Source of the DNA: Duganella margarita
GTDB taxonomy: Bacteria; Pseudomonadota; Gammaproteobacteria; Burkholderiales; Burkholderiaceae_D
DNA: 64,000 nucleotides
Reading direction: 5' to 3'
Assembly: GCF_009857535.1 (NCBI RefSeq)
Contig: NZ_WWCS01000013.1
Coordinates: 62,001 to 126,000 of the forward strand
Of this stretch, positions 16,826 to 24,713 are shown one piece after another (within the stretch, counting starts at the first letter, position 1; each line of letters starts with the position of its first letter). Both the position numbers and the translations under genes were made by a program. Below the pieces are notes generated by a model, which had not been told where the DNA came from, made no database searches, and saw only the letters and a program-made list of their open reading frames with translations.

Positions 16826-17510
16826 TCTTGCGGTCGATCAGCATGCGGAAGTTGGACAGCGAGGCGATGACCATGTAGATCGCGTGCAAATAGCCGGCCT
16901 GGTGCAGCTTGACGATGGCGTCGCCGCCCAGCGCCTGCAGCCGGTCTTCGTTGATGGTGTAGAAGCCGATCATGCGGTTCTGCGAACCGTCGTTCAGCTC
17001 GACATCCAGCGTAAAGCTTTCCAACAATTCATTGTCAAGCAGCGCCTGCAGGAAGCCGGGCATGCCCTGCATGCCTTCGTGGATGGCCAGCAGCAGCGAG
17101 TTGGCGCGGTCCAGGTAGTCGGTGGTGCCGCCGTGCGGCTTGAACACTTCCTCGCCTTCGCTGCGGCTGACGCGCGGGTGATCGAGGTCGACATTGATCA
17201 TCAGTTCGTTGCCGGCCAGGCCGATCAGGAAGGGCTGGCGTTCCAGCATCATCGGCACGTAGGGGGCATCCCAGCGCTCGCCCTGCAGGAACAGGTTTTC
17301 GCCGTCCTGGAAGCCGAACAGCACCAGCGGCTCGAAGCCGAGGCCGTCCGTGGTCTTGCGGAAGACGATCGGGTAGCAGGCCTGGACGTCGCGGAACTCG
17401 GCCGGGAAGGTGGGCACGGCCATCAGCTGGTCGCCGTAGGCGGCGCCGCGGCGGGTGATGACGCGCAGATCCTTGTGATCGATATTGTTGAGTAAAACCG
17501 GGTTAGGCAT
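16809..17510 (-). CDS. SapC-family protein
   Basis: A 233-residue protein that matches the SapC family (Pfam-type name taken from S-layer work in Campylobacter). Family features include VPTFPAEFRDVQACYPIVFR, GFEPLVLFGFQDGENLFL and the C-terminal LSNFRMLIDRKNAR. There is no signal peptide, so it is cytosolic. The biochemical role of this group is unknown; it recurs beside TonB receptors, halogenases and cupin_8 genes. It lies 11 bases downstream of halogenase copy 2 and overlaps the cupin gene. Confidence 0.9.
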   Translation of the reverse strand: MPNPVLLNNIDHKDLRVITRRGAAYGDQLMAVPTFPAEFRDVQACYPIVFRKTTDGLGFEPLVLFGFQDGENLFLQGERWDAPYVPMMLERQPFLIGLAGNELMINVDLDHPRVSRSEGEEVFKPHGGTTDYLDRANSLLLAIHEGMQGMPGFLQALLDNELLESFTLDVELNDGSQNRMIGFYTINEDRLQALGGDAIVKLHQAGYLHAIYMVIASLSNFRMLIDRKNARLA

Positions 17511-17521
17511 AGTGTCTCGTT

Positions 17522-19054
17522 CTATATTTTTTGCAAGCCGTGAAGCTTGATATGGTTAATCAGCGACCGGTTGTCCGGCAGCCCGTGCAACATTTTTTTC
17601 GTTAATGTAGCAGCTTCCTGGAAATAGGCGTCAGATTGTGCGGCCTCGTGCGGTTTTGGCGCCCGGCTGAAGTCGCTGCGGAAGCCCATGCCGTACAGGA
17701 TGTACTGGTAGCTGGCGGCCGGAAAGACTTCCTCGATGCGGTTGAAATCGCTGCGCGACGGCGCCCGGTGACGCCACAGGGTCAGCAGGCCGGCCAAGCG
17801 TTCCGGCACGTCGACGGCGTTGTCGCGCCAGTAGGCCGAGTCGCGTCGCCGGCTCAGCACGTAGTGCAGCTTGAGGAAGTCGATCACCCGCTCCCAGCGG
17901 TAGCGGAAGGCTTCGTTGAAGCGGCCGGCGACGATGTCCATCGCTTCGCGCGTGGCTGGCAGGTCGTCGCTGAGCATGGCGGCCGACATCTCGACGATGG
18001 CCAGCGCCGATGCTTCCAGCGGTTCGATGAAGCCGGCAGACAGGCCGATGGCGACGCAGTTGCGGTGCCAGAATTGCTCGCGGTAGCCGGGATGGAAGCT
18101 GAGCTTGCGCGGCTGCGGGATATCGCGCGGACCGCCGGTCTGCACGATGTAGGCGCGCAGTTGGGCTTCGGCTTCGTCGTCGCTGAGGTAGGCGCTGGCA
18201 TACACGTGGCCGACGCCGCGCCGGGTCGGCAGGCCGATGTCCCAGATCCAGCCGGCACTTTGCGCGGTGGACGAGGTCTGCGAGGCGATCGGGGTGTCGT
18301 CGGCCGGGTAGGGGATCTGCACCGCCAGCGCCGAGTCGTTGTACAGCACGTGTTTCTGGCTGATCAGCGGGATGCCGTAATGCTGGCCCAGCAGCAGCGA
18401 TTGCATGCCGGTGCAGTCGATGAACAGCTCGCCTTCGACAGCGCCGTGCCTGGCGGTTTGCAGCGAGGCGATGTCGCCATTGTCGTGCGCATTGACGGCG
18501 GTGACGTGGTCCGGCACGTAGTGCACGCCGAGTTTTTCCAGGCAGTGCTTGCGCAGGAACACGCCGAACTTGCCGGCGTCCAGGTGGTAGCCGTAGTTGG
18601 CCACCGAGGCGTATTCCGGCGTCACCACCTGTTTCGGCGCGCGGCCCGCGACGCACAGGTGCGGCTGGTAGCTGACCAGGTCGGCAAACGGGAGGTGCGG
18701 GTGCTGCGCCAGCCAGTGCTCGGGCAGGTTGACCTCGCCGTGGCCCTGCGGCAGCGAGAACGGGTGGAAGTAGGCGTCGTCGGCGCCGCCGGTGGTCCAG
18801 CGGTTGAAGCGCGAGCCCTGCTTGAAGGCGGCGTCGCACTCGCGGAAGAAATCGGATTCGGACACGCCGATGCGGCGCAGCGTGTCGCGCATGCTGGGCC
18901 AGGTGCCTTCGCCGACGCCGATGGGCGGCACGTCCGGCGATTCGATCAGGGTGATGTGCAGGCCGCCATGGGCGGCGCGGTGTTCGGCTGCCAGCAGGCC
19001 GGCCGTGAGCCAGCCGGCTGAACCACCGCCGATGATCACGATGCGTTGCAGCAT
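17522..19054 (-). CDS. Flavin-dependent tryptophan-halogenase-family enzyme (copy 2, variant motif)
   Basis: A 510-residue paralogue of the copy at 14287-15801, clearly diverged from it. The FAD motif GGGSAGW is at 9-15, the catalytic Lys at 78 (FKQG) and the Glu at 347 (EPLEAS). The diagnostic WxWxIP is altered to WIWDIG at 269-274, with the Pro replaced by Gly. The start chosen is the ATG at 19054 (MLQRIVIIGGG), preceded by AAAGG; an ATG at 19078 has no ribosome site. It is the second gene of the operon after the TonB receptor. Confidence 0.9.
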   Translation of the reverse strand: MLQRIVIIGGGSAGWLTAGLLAAEHRAAHGGLHITLIESPDVPPIGVGEGTWPSMRDTLRRIGVSESDFFRECDAAFKQGSRFNRWTTGGADDAYFHPFSLPQGHGEVNLPEHWLAQHPHLPFADLVSYQPHLCVAGRAPKQVVTPEYASVANYGYHLDAGKFGVFLRKHCLEKLGVHYVPDHVTAVNAHDNGDIASLQTARHGAVEGELFIDCTGMQSLLLGQHYGIPLISQKHVLYNDSALAVQIPYPADDTPIASQTSSTAQSAGWIWDIGLPTRRGVGHVYASAYLSDDEAEAQLRAYIVQTGGPRDIPQPRKLSFHPGYREQFWHRNCVAIGLSAGFIEPLEASALAIVEMSAAMLSDDLPATREAMDIVAGRFNEAFRYRWERVIDFLKLHYVLSRRRDSAYWRDNAVDVPERLAGLLTLWRHRAPSRSDFNRIEEVFPAASYQYILYGMGFRSDFSRAPKPHEAAQSDAYFQEAATLTKKMLHGLPDNRSLINHIKLHGLQKI

Positions 19055-19120
19055 AGCTTGCCTTTCAGTGAGTTGCATAAAGTTTAACCGAAAAGCTGAC
19101 CCCGGTTAAGCAAAAAAAAC

Positions 19121-19200
19121 CGTCATTCCCGCGCAGGCGGGAATCCATGGAACGCCGGCCGGGAGGCTCAGCATGGATTCCCGCTTTCGCGGGAATGACG
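19121..19200. repeat. Paired REP/BIME-like element
   Basis: Two 29-base arms (19121-19149 and 19172-19200) are inverted copies of each other. Each arm also contains its own hairpin built on CATTCCCGC and GCGGGAATC. The element lies between the TonB receptor and halogenase copy 2, inside the proposed operon, where the structured RNA could set different transcript levels. A related element occurs at 52736-52798. Confidence 0.85.
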
Positions 19201-19227
19201 GGGGCGTGGTGAAGTTACAACACCGGC

Positions 19228-22161
19228 TTAGAACTTGTAGCGGGCGCCGATCATGTAACGTGGGCCGGCTTGCGTCACCGATTCCACCTGGTTCTGGGTG
19301 CGGCTATGCACGCGCTGGATCGCGTTGCCGACGTTAATGCCCTCGATCTGGAAGCTCAGCTTGTCGTTGTAGTTGTAACCCAGGCTGATGTCGACCTGGC
19401 CATATGCTTCCACATACTGCGGGTTAGGACCGGAGCCGTCGAAGGTCGACGACAGGAACTCGCCACGCCAGTTGTAGGCCACGCGCGCGGTGAACTTCTT
19501 GTCCTCGTAGATACCGACCACGTTCGACGAGTTCGACAGGCCGACCAGCGCAAACTGCTCGCCTACCTTGTTGTTGTCGTAGCGCAGGCCCGAGTGCACA
19601 TAGGTGTAGTTGGTCGACACGCCGAAGCCGCTGTCGCCGAACATGTGCTGCAGGTTCAGCTCGAGGCCGCTGAGGCTGGCCTTCTTCTGGTTGGAGAAGG
19701 AGGTGATGCGGAAGTTGGCAACCGGATCGCTTGGCTGGCCAACGATGGTGCCGTTGACGTCGCCATTGACACCCGGCGCTGTCACGCCCGGCGCGGTCGG
19801 GTGGTTGGTGAAGATGTACTGGCGGATGCAGGTGGTGTCCGACGCCAGGCACTTGCCGGCCGACAGCGCTTCGTTCCACAGCGCGCCGCCCACTGGCGTA
19901 TGCAGGTTGAACGGCGTGGCGATGATCTGCGACTGGCCGGCGTAGTTCTCCAGATTCTTCTTGAAGTAACCCAGCGAGAAGAAGTTCTGCTTGCCGTAGT
20001 ACCACTCGTAGGACAGGTCCAGATTCTTGGACTTGACCGGTTTCAGCGCCGGGTTGCCTTGCGAGCCGGTGCCGCCGTCGGTGCGCGTCAGGCGGTCCAG
20101 CGTCTGGCCGCCCTGGATCTGGTCGTAGCGCGGACGGCCGATGGTTTCGCCGGCGCTGAAACGCAGCTTCTGGGTCGGCGTCAGCTCGATGTCGGAGTCA
20201 AAGCTCGGCAGCAGGTGGTGGTAGGAGCCGCCCAGCGTGGTGAAGGTCGGCGCGCCGAAGCTGATCGGCAGTTCGTTCTGCGAGACCCAGCTGATGCCGG
20301 TCGCGGCCGGCACCAGCGCGGTCGAGACCACGTCGGTTTTCTCGTAGCGCATGCCGATGGCGGTGCGGATCGGGAATTTGGTATCCCAGTCGGTATTGAA
20401 CTGGACGAAGGCCGACTTGGTTTTTTCCTGGGTGCGGGCGTCGTTGTCGAAGGTGCTCTTCGGCAGGTACAGCGCCGGCAGGCCGGACGCGTTGGCGGCG
20501 ATCTGGCGCACCTGGGCAAAGTTAAAGGTGTAGAACTGGTTGAACAGGTTCGGGTTGGCGCTGCCGTTGATCTGGTCGAAGTACTGGCCAACCGAGTTCG
20601 GGTGCCAGACGCTGCTTGGGTAATCGGCCGGGCTGGTGGCGCCGCCCCAGGTGTCGCGCTGCTGGTTGGAGAAGGCCGAACGGTTCTCGACCTTGTTGAA
20701 GCCGGCGCCGAATTTCAGCTCGGACGCCTCCAGCACTTTCCATGCACCCTTGACCTGGGTCTGGTCGACTTCACCCTTCATGTAGGAGTTGGTGAAGACC
20801 GAGCCGGTGACCTGCTGGCCGGCCTTGACGAAGTCGGCGCCCTGGATGCTCAGCACCGGGAAGTCCTTGCTGAAGTCTACCGTGGTGGTGCCGCGGCTGA
20901 AGCTGGCGGTGCCCAGCGTGTTGCTGGAACCGAACGGGCTGTCGGCGCCGGATTCAGCGGTCGAATGGTGGGTGTCCAGCTCGAAGCGCAGCGTGTTCGT
21001 GGCTTTCCAGACAGCGTTGAAGCCGAGCGATTTGTTCTGCGTCTTGGTGGCGAAGTCGGCGGCGCCCATGGCGATGTCGCTGCCAGTGACGAACTCGGTC
21101 CAGCTGGTTGGGCTGGTCGGCGACCCCTTGGTCCACGAGCTGGCCGACGGGCCGAAGTTGAACCAGGCCGAAATGTCGTTGCGCTTGGTCTGGATCTTGT
21201 TTTCCGAGTAGGTGTAGTCCAGCGTGGTGACCAGCGAGTCGACCGGCTTGTACTGCAAGGTCAGCTGGGCGTTGGTGCGCTGGCGTTTGACGCCGTTGAA
21301 GTTGTAGTTCAAGTTCTGCGGCAGCGAGTACAGGTCGGTCGCGCCGGGGCCGTTGGTGACCTGGTTGCCGGCGCCGATCAGCGGGCCGGCGTTGCCGGCG
21401 TACGGGCCTTTCCAGCCGTTGGAGACGGCGGCGGTGTTGTAGCCCAGGTTGCGTTCCTGGTAGCTGCCGGTCAGCGCCACGCCAATCGTGTTGTTGGCGA
21501 AGGTGTTGGAGTACAGGCCCGAGACCTCCGGCGTCAGCGAGCGGTTGGCTTGCACGTCGGACGGCAGGTTGTCGTTGGAGGTGTCGTACACCGCCTTGGC
21601 GCCGATGCTGGAGTGCATGCCCGGACGGTCGAGCGGCTTGGCGGTCATGACGTTGACGGTGGCGCCGATGCCGCCGGTGGCGTTTTCCGCGCGGCTGGTC
21701 TTGTAGACCTGGATCTGCGAGATGGCTTCCGACGCCAGGTTGGCGAAGTCGAAGGCGCGGCCGTTCAGGTCGCCCAGGTTGGAGGTCGGCATCTGGCGGC
21801 CGTTCAGCAGCACCAGATTGAAGTCGGGACCGACGCCGCGCACGGTGATCTTCGATCCTTCGCCGATCGAGCGGTCGATCGAGACGCCGGAGATGCGTTG
21901 CAGCGACTCGGCCAGGTTGGTATCCGGGAACTTGCCGATGTCTTCGGCGACGATGCCGTCGACGATACCGTCGGAATTGCGTTTCAGGTTCATCGACGAA
22001 ATCAGCGACTGGCGCAGGCCGGTCACGACGACGCTCTGAACCTCCGTGGCTTCCGCCGCTTTGACCGGGGCGTCTTGCGCCATGGCTGGCACGGCGGCGG
22101 CCGCGCATGCGCTGGCGACTGCCAGGCTCATCAATGTTTGTCGTGCCTTCGGATAATGCAT
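19228..22161 (-). CDS. TonB-dependent receptor (Xanthomonas/Caulobacter type)
   Basis: A 977-residue outer-membrane receptor. A signal peptide (MHYPKARQTLMSLAVASACA, cleavage near AMAQD) precedes the TonB box region (VQSVVVTG), the plug domain (VAEDIGKFPDTNLAESLQRI, then TVRGVGPDFNLVLLNGRQMP) and the beta barrel, which ends in an aromatic residue (RYKF). The ATG at 22161 has a strong ribosome site (AGGAGA); upstream start codons do not. It imports a large or scarce nutrient, probably a saccharide given the adjacent deacetylase and LacI regulator. It heads the operon and is preceded by a LacI-type palindrome. Confidence 0.95.
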   Translation of the reverse strand: MHYPKARQTLMSLAVASACAAAAVPAMAQDAPVKAAEATEVQSVVVTGLRQSLISSMNLKRNSDGIVDGIVAEDIGKFPDTNLAESLQRISGVSIDRSIGEGSKITVRGVGPDFNLVLLNGRQMPTSNLGDLNGRAFDFANLASEAISQIQVYKTSRAENATGGIGATVNVMTAKPLDRPGMHSSIGAKAVYDTSNDNLPSDVQANRSLTPEVSGLYSNTFANNTIGVALTGSYQERNLGYNTAAVSNGWKGPYAGNAGPLIGAGNQVTNGPGATDLYSLPQNLNYNFNGVKRQRTNAQLTLQYKPVDSLVTTLDYTYSENKIQTKRNDISAWFNFGPSASSWTKGSPTSPTSWTEFVTGSDIAMGAADFATKTQNKSLGFNAVWKATNTLRFELDTHHSTAESGADSPFGSSNTLGTASFSRGTTTVDFSKDFPVLSIQGADFVKAGQQVTGSVFTNSYMKGEVDQTQVKGAWKVLEASELKFGAGFNKVENRSAFSNQQRDTWGGATSPADYPSSVWHPNSVGQYFDQINGSANPNLFNQFYTFNFAQVRQIAANASGLPALYLPKSTFDNDARTQEKTKSAFVQFNTDWDTKFPIRTAIGMRYEKTDVVSTALVPAATGISWVSQNELPISFGAPTFTTLGGSYHHLLPSFDSDIELTPTQKLRFSAGETIGRPRYDQIQGGQTLDRLTRTDGGTGSQGNPALKPVKSKNLDLSYEWYYGKQNFFSLGYFKKNLENYAGQSQIIATPFNLHTPVGGALWNEALSAGKCLASDTTCIRQYIFTNHPTAPGVTAPGVNGDVNGTIVGQPSDPVANFRITSFSNQKKASLSGLELNLQHMFGDSGFGVSTNYTYVHSGLRYDNNKVGEQFALVGLSNSSNVVGIYEDKKFTARVAYNWRGEFLSSTFDGSGPNPQYVEAYGQVDISLGYNYNDKLSFQIEGINVGNAIQRVHSRTQNQVESVTQAGPRYMIGARYKF

Positions 22162-22224
22162 GTCATCTCCTGTGTTTTCTGTGTTTTTATCAACCGCCTG
22201 CCTGCTACTTTTCATCGTGTTCTT

Positions 22225-22240
22225 GGAAACCTTTCCAACT
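22225..22240. promoter_or_regulatory. LacI-type operator palindrome 1
   Basis: TTGGAAACCTTTCCAA has 7-bp arms around a CC centre. It lies 64 bases upstream of the TonB receptor start, where it could block or flank the promoter. Form and place fit the LacI-family regulator encoded at 23179-24192. Confidence 0.65.
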
Positions 22241-22346
22241 AACATGGCGAATATAGCATTGATCGAAATTCAAAGTCAATTTGGCATGCCTTAAAATTGT
22301 GCACCCGTTTTGGTTGACATAGGAAGATAAGGCGGGCAACATGATC

Positions 22347-22360
22347 TGGGAACGTTTCCA
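22347..22360. promoter_or_regulatory. LacI-type operator palindrome 2
   Basis: TGGGAACGTTTCCA, a near-perfect dyad with the CG centre typical of LacI/GalR operators, lies 17 bases before the deacetylase ATG at 22377. It shares the GGAAA...TTTCC core with the site at 22225-22240. Confidence 0.65.
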
Positions 22361-22376
22361 AAAAGAGACACTTTTG

Positions 22377-23192
22377 ATGAAAATATCGACTTTGCAGGTG
22401 CTGGCGGCGGCGTGGATGAGCGTGTTGTCCGGCGTTGTTGCGGCGCAAAATGGATTACCTTTCCAATGGCCGCACGGCGCCCGGGCGGCGGTCAGCCTGG
22501 CGTATGACGACGCGCTCGATTCGCAGCTGGATATCGCCATTCCGGCGCTGGACCGCGCCGGGCTGAAGGGCAGTTTTTACCTGCAACTGTCCAATCCGGC
22601 GGTGGACAAGCGGATGGCGGCATGGCGCGCGGCGGCCCGCAACGGTCACGAGCTGGGCAATCACAGCCTGTTCCATCAATGTTCGCGGCGCGCGCCGGGG
22701 CATGAGTGGGTGCAGCCGCAGCGCGACCTCGACACCACCAGCGTGGCGCAGATGCAGGATCAGGTCTTGCTGGGCAACACCATGCTGTACGCGATCGACG
22801 GCAAGCGCGAACGTACTTACACCGTGCCGTGCGGCGATACGCTGGCGGCCGGCGCCGACTACCTGAAGGCGGTGGCGCCGGCGTTTGTCGCGATCAAGGT
22901 GGGCGGCGAGGCGGTGACGCCGTCGATGGCCACGCTCAATCCGTCGGCGGTGGGCGTGTATGCGCCGGAGGGGCTGAGCGGCCAGCAGCTGATTGCGATT
23001 GTGCAGCAGGCGGCAGCGAAGGGGACCATGGTCAATTTCACCTTCCACGGCGTGGGTGGCGACTATCTGACGACCAGTGCCGCTGCGCACGAGGAACTGG
23101 TACAGTACCTTGCGGCCAACCGGCAGCGCTACTGGACCGATACTTTCCTGAACATCATGACTTATGTGAAGACTCAACGTGGCGACCATTAA
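22377..23192 (+). CDS. Secreted polysaccharide deacetylase-family protein (NodB-like)
   Basis: A 271-residue exported protein: signal peptide MKISTLQVLAAAWMSVLSG (cleavage near VVAAQ), then a NodB-type domain with the Asp pair in SLAYDDAL and the metal-binding His motif in HELGNHSLFH. This family removes N- or O-acetyl groups from glycans such as chitin oligomers, xylan or peptidoglycan; which one is not evident. The ATG at 22377 begins a clean signal peptide and leaves operator 2 outside the gene; an ATG at 22341 is possible. The LacI gene overlaps its end by 14 bases. Confidence 0.85.
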   Translation: MKISTLQVLAAAWMSVLSGVVAAQNGLPFQWPHGARAAVSLAYDDALDSQLDIAIPALDRAGLKGSFYLQLSNPAVDKRMAAWRAAARNGHELGNHSLFHQCSRRAPGHEWVQPQRDLDTTSVAQMQDQVLLGNTMLYAIDGKRERTYTVPCGDTLAAGADYLKAVAPAFVAIKVGGEAVTPSMATLNPSAVGVYAPEGLSGQQLIAIVQQAAAKGTMVNFTFHGVGGDYLTTSAAAHEELVQYLAANRQRYWTDTFLNIMTYVKTQRGDH

Positions 23193-24192
23193 AGACGTAG
23201 CCCGCCTGGCGGGCGTAGGGCTGGGCACGGCATCGCGGGTGGTGAGCGGTAAGGGTTCGGTGTCGCCGGCCACGCTGGTCAAGGTGCGGGCTGCGATCGA
23301 CCAGCTCGGCTTCCGGCCGTCGCATGCGGCACGCACCCTGTTGTCTGGCAACAGCCGCATGGTCGGCGTCTACATTCCGGTGCTGAGCGGGACGTTTTAT
23401 ACGCCGATCCTGCAAATCATCGACAACGAATTGCGCGCGGCCGGGCTGCATATGGTGGTGGCGTTTGGCGCTGGCCTGGGCGGGGCGCGCCAGCAGGCCA
23501 TCGAGGGGCTGACTTTTCTCGTCGAGCGCGGTTGCGACGGGCTGATCCTGATGACCAACGTGTTGCAGGAGGAAGACTTGAGCGTGCTAGGGCCGCGTCC
23601 CAAGCCGATGGTGGTGCTGAACCATTATTTCGACAGCATCTCCGGGCAGTGCTTCACGGTCGATCACAAGCTGGGCGGCAAGATCGCTGCGCGCACCCTG
23701 CTGGACCATGGGCACCGCGAGATTGCGCTGGTGTCGGGGCCGGCCAGTCTGCCGGATAACGTGGCGCGGGTGACGGCGTTCAAGGTGGAGCTGACGGCGG
23801 CCGGCATCGACACGGGCGCTATGTGGGCGGTGGAGAAAGACTTCTCGCCGGCGGGCGGCTGGTCGGCGGCGAAAGAGCTGGTGGAATCCGGGCGGCGCTG
23901 CACCGCGATGTTTTGCGCCAACGATGAGATGGCGGCCGGTGCGCTGTCCTACTTCCAGGAAGCAGGCATTCGCGTGCCGCACGAGATTTCCGTCATCGGC
24001 TACGACGATACGCCCAGCGCCGAATTCTCCGCCCCGCGCCTGAGCACGGTCCACATGCCATGGCGCGAGATGACGCAGAACGGTGTCAGCGACCTGCTGA
24101 ACCGCTGCTACGACCTGCAACGCCCGGTCACCCGCAACTACCCCGTCACGATGACACTGCGCGCGTCGCTGGCCAGGGCTGGCCAGGTTTAA
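23179..24192 (+). CDS. LacI-family transcriptional repressor
   Basis: A 337-residue regulator. The LacI helix-turn-helix (ATIKDVARLAGVGLGTASRV) with hinge helix (HAARTLLSG) is followed by a periplasmic-binding-protein-like effector domain (GCDGLILMTN, MFCANDEMAAGAL, VIGYDDTPSAEF). The GTG start overlaps the deacetylase gene, so the two form one transcript. It most likely binds the two palindromes at 22225 and 22347 and controls both the deacetylase side and the TonB receptor/halogenase operon in response to a sugar. The last 47 bases overlap the convergent higA. Confidence 0.94.
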   Translation: MATIKDVARLAGVGLGTASRVVSGKGSVSPATLVKVRAAIDQLGFRPSHAARTLLSGNSRMVGVYIPVLSGTFYTPILQIIDNELRAAGLHMVVAFGAGLGGARQQAIEGLTFLVERGCDGLILMTNVLQEEDLSVLGPRPKPMVVLNHYFDSISGQCFTVDHKLGGKIAARTLLDHGHREIALVSGPASLPDNVARVTAFKVELTAAGIDTGAMWAVEKDFSPAGGWSAAKELVESGRRCTAMFCANDEMAAGALSYFQEAGIRVPHEISVIGYDDTPSAEFSAPRLSTVHMPWREMTQNGVSDLLNRCYDLQRPVTRNYPVTMTLRASLARAGQV

Positions 24193-24442
24193 GCTGGGCG
24201 ATTTTCTCGTCGTAGCTTTGCTGAAGGCGTAGCCAGAAGTCCACGTGCCCACCAAAATGCCGCACGATATGCGCGGCAATTTCGGTGGACACGCTGCGTT
24301 TCTCGCCAAGCACTTCGGCGACTACGGTAACCGGCAAGTCGAGCATATTGGCAAACGCTACAGGCTTCATCTTTAACGGCACCATGAAATCTTCGCGCAG
24401 GATTTCGCCTGGATGAATCGGGCGCATTTTATCTTCAAGCAT
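24146..24442 (-). CDS. higA: HigA-family antitoxin
   Basis: A 98-residue antitoxin with an XRE-type helix-turn-helix. Family marks are MRPIHPGEILREDFM at the N-terminus, then FANMLDLPVTVVAEVLGEKR and HFGGHVDFWLRLQQSYD. A perfect ribosome site (AAGGAGG) precedes the ATG at 24442. In intact loci HigA neutralises the HigB ribosome-dependent mRNA interferase and represses the operon. Here the upstream higB is broken, so HigA is an orphan that may still act as a repressor. Confidence 0.93.
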   Translation of the reverse strand: MLEDKMRPIHPGEILREDFMVPLKMKPVAFANMLDLPVTVVAEVLGEKRSVSTEIAAHIVRHFGGHVDFWLRLQQSYDEKIAQLKPGQPWPATRAVSS

Positions 24443-24454
24443 GCTTACCTCCTT

Positions 24455-24626
24455 CTAGCTGTGATAATCCACCACCTCGACTTCAGACGGTCCAGCGGCG
24501 GTCCACACGAAGCAAATCCTGTAGCGCTTTTCGTTCAAGCGCGGACCGAAACTGAGCGAACCTCGGCACAGCAAGGTTGTTAAACACTTTTTCCGTGTCT
24601 CTGCATTTAAAGGACTGTATCGGCAT
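24455..24626 (-). pseudogene. higB: higB toxin relic (internal deletion and frameshift)
   Basis: The frame from the ATG at 24626 reads MPIQSFKCRDTEKVFNNLAV and on to RFAQFRSALERKA, the normal HigB N-terminus, but then runs into a stop. In another frame the same DNA continues with YRICFVWTAAGPSEVEVV and DYHS before the TAG at 24455, which is the normal HigB C-terminus. About 35-40 central residues of the family are absent and the 172-base remnant is not a multiple of three. The toxin should be inactive. It lies 12 bases upstream of higA in the normal toxin-antitoxin order. Confidence 0.85.
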
Positions 24627-24713
24627 TGTCGACCATCGCTGGCGGCGGGGGAATACCGCCAGCGTATCGTGCGTGCCTCAGTCAGCTACTTAGGCAGCAC
24701 AAGGGTGATGGTC

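Noticed and set aside
19270..22242. A 990-residue open frame antisense to the TonB receptor
   Set aside because: Composition is biased to Val, Gly, Arg and Asp, there is no domain, and the opposite strand holds an unmistakable receptor.
22341..22376. Start of the deacetylase at the ATG at 22341
   Set aside because: It would place a LacI-type palindrome inside the coding region and add a polar stretch before a clean signal peptide that begins at 22377.
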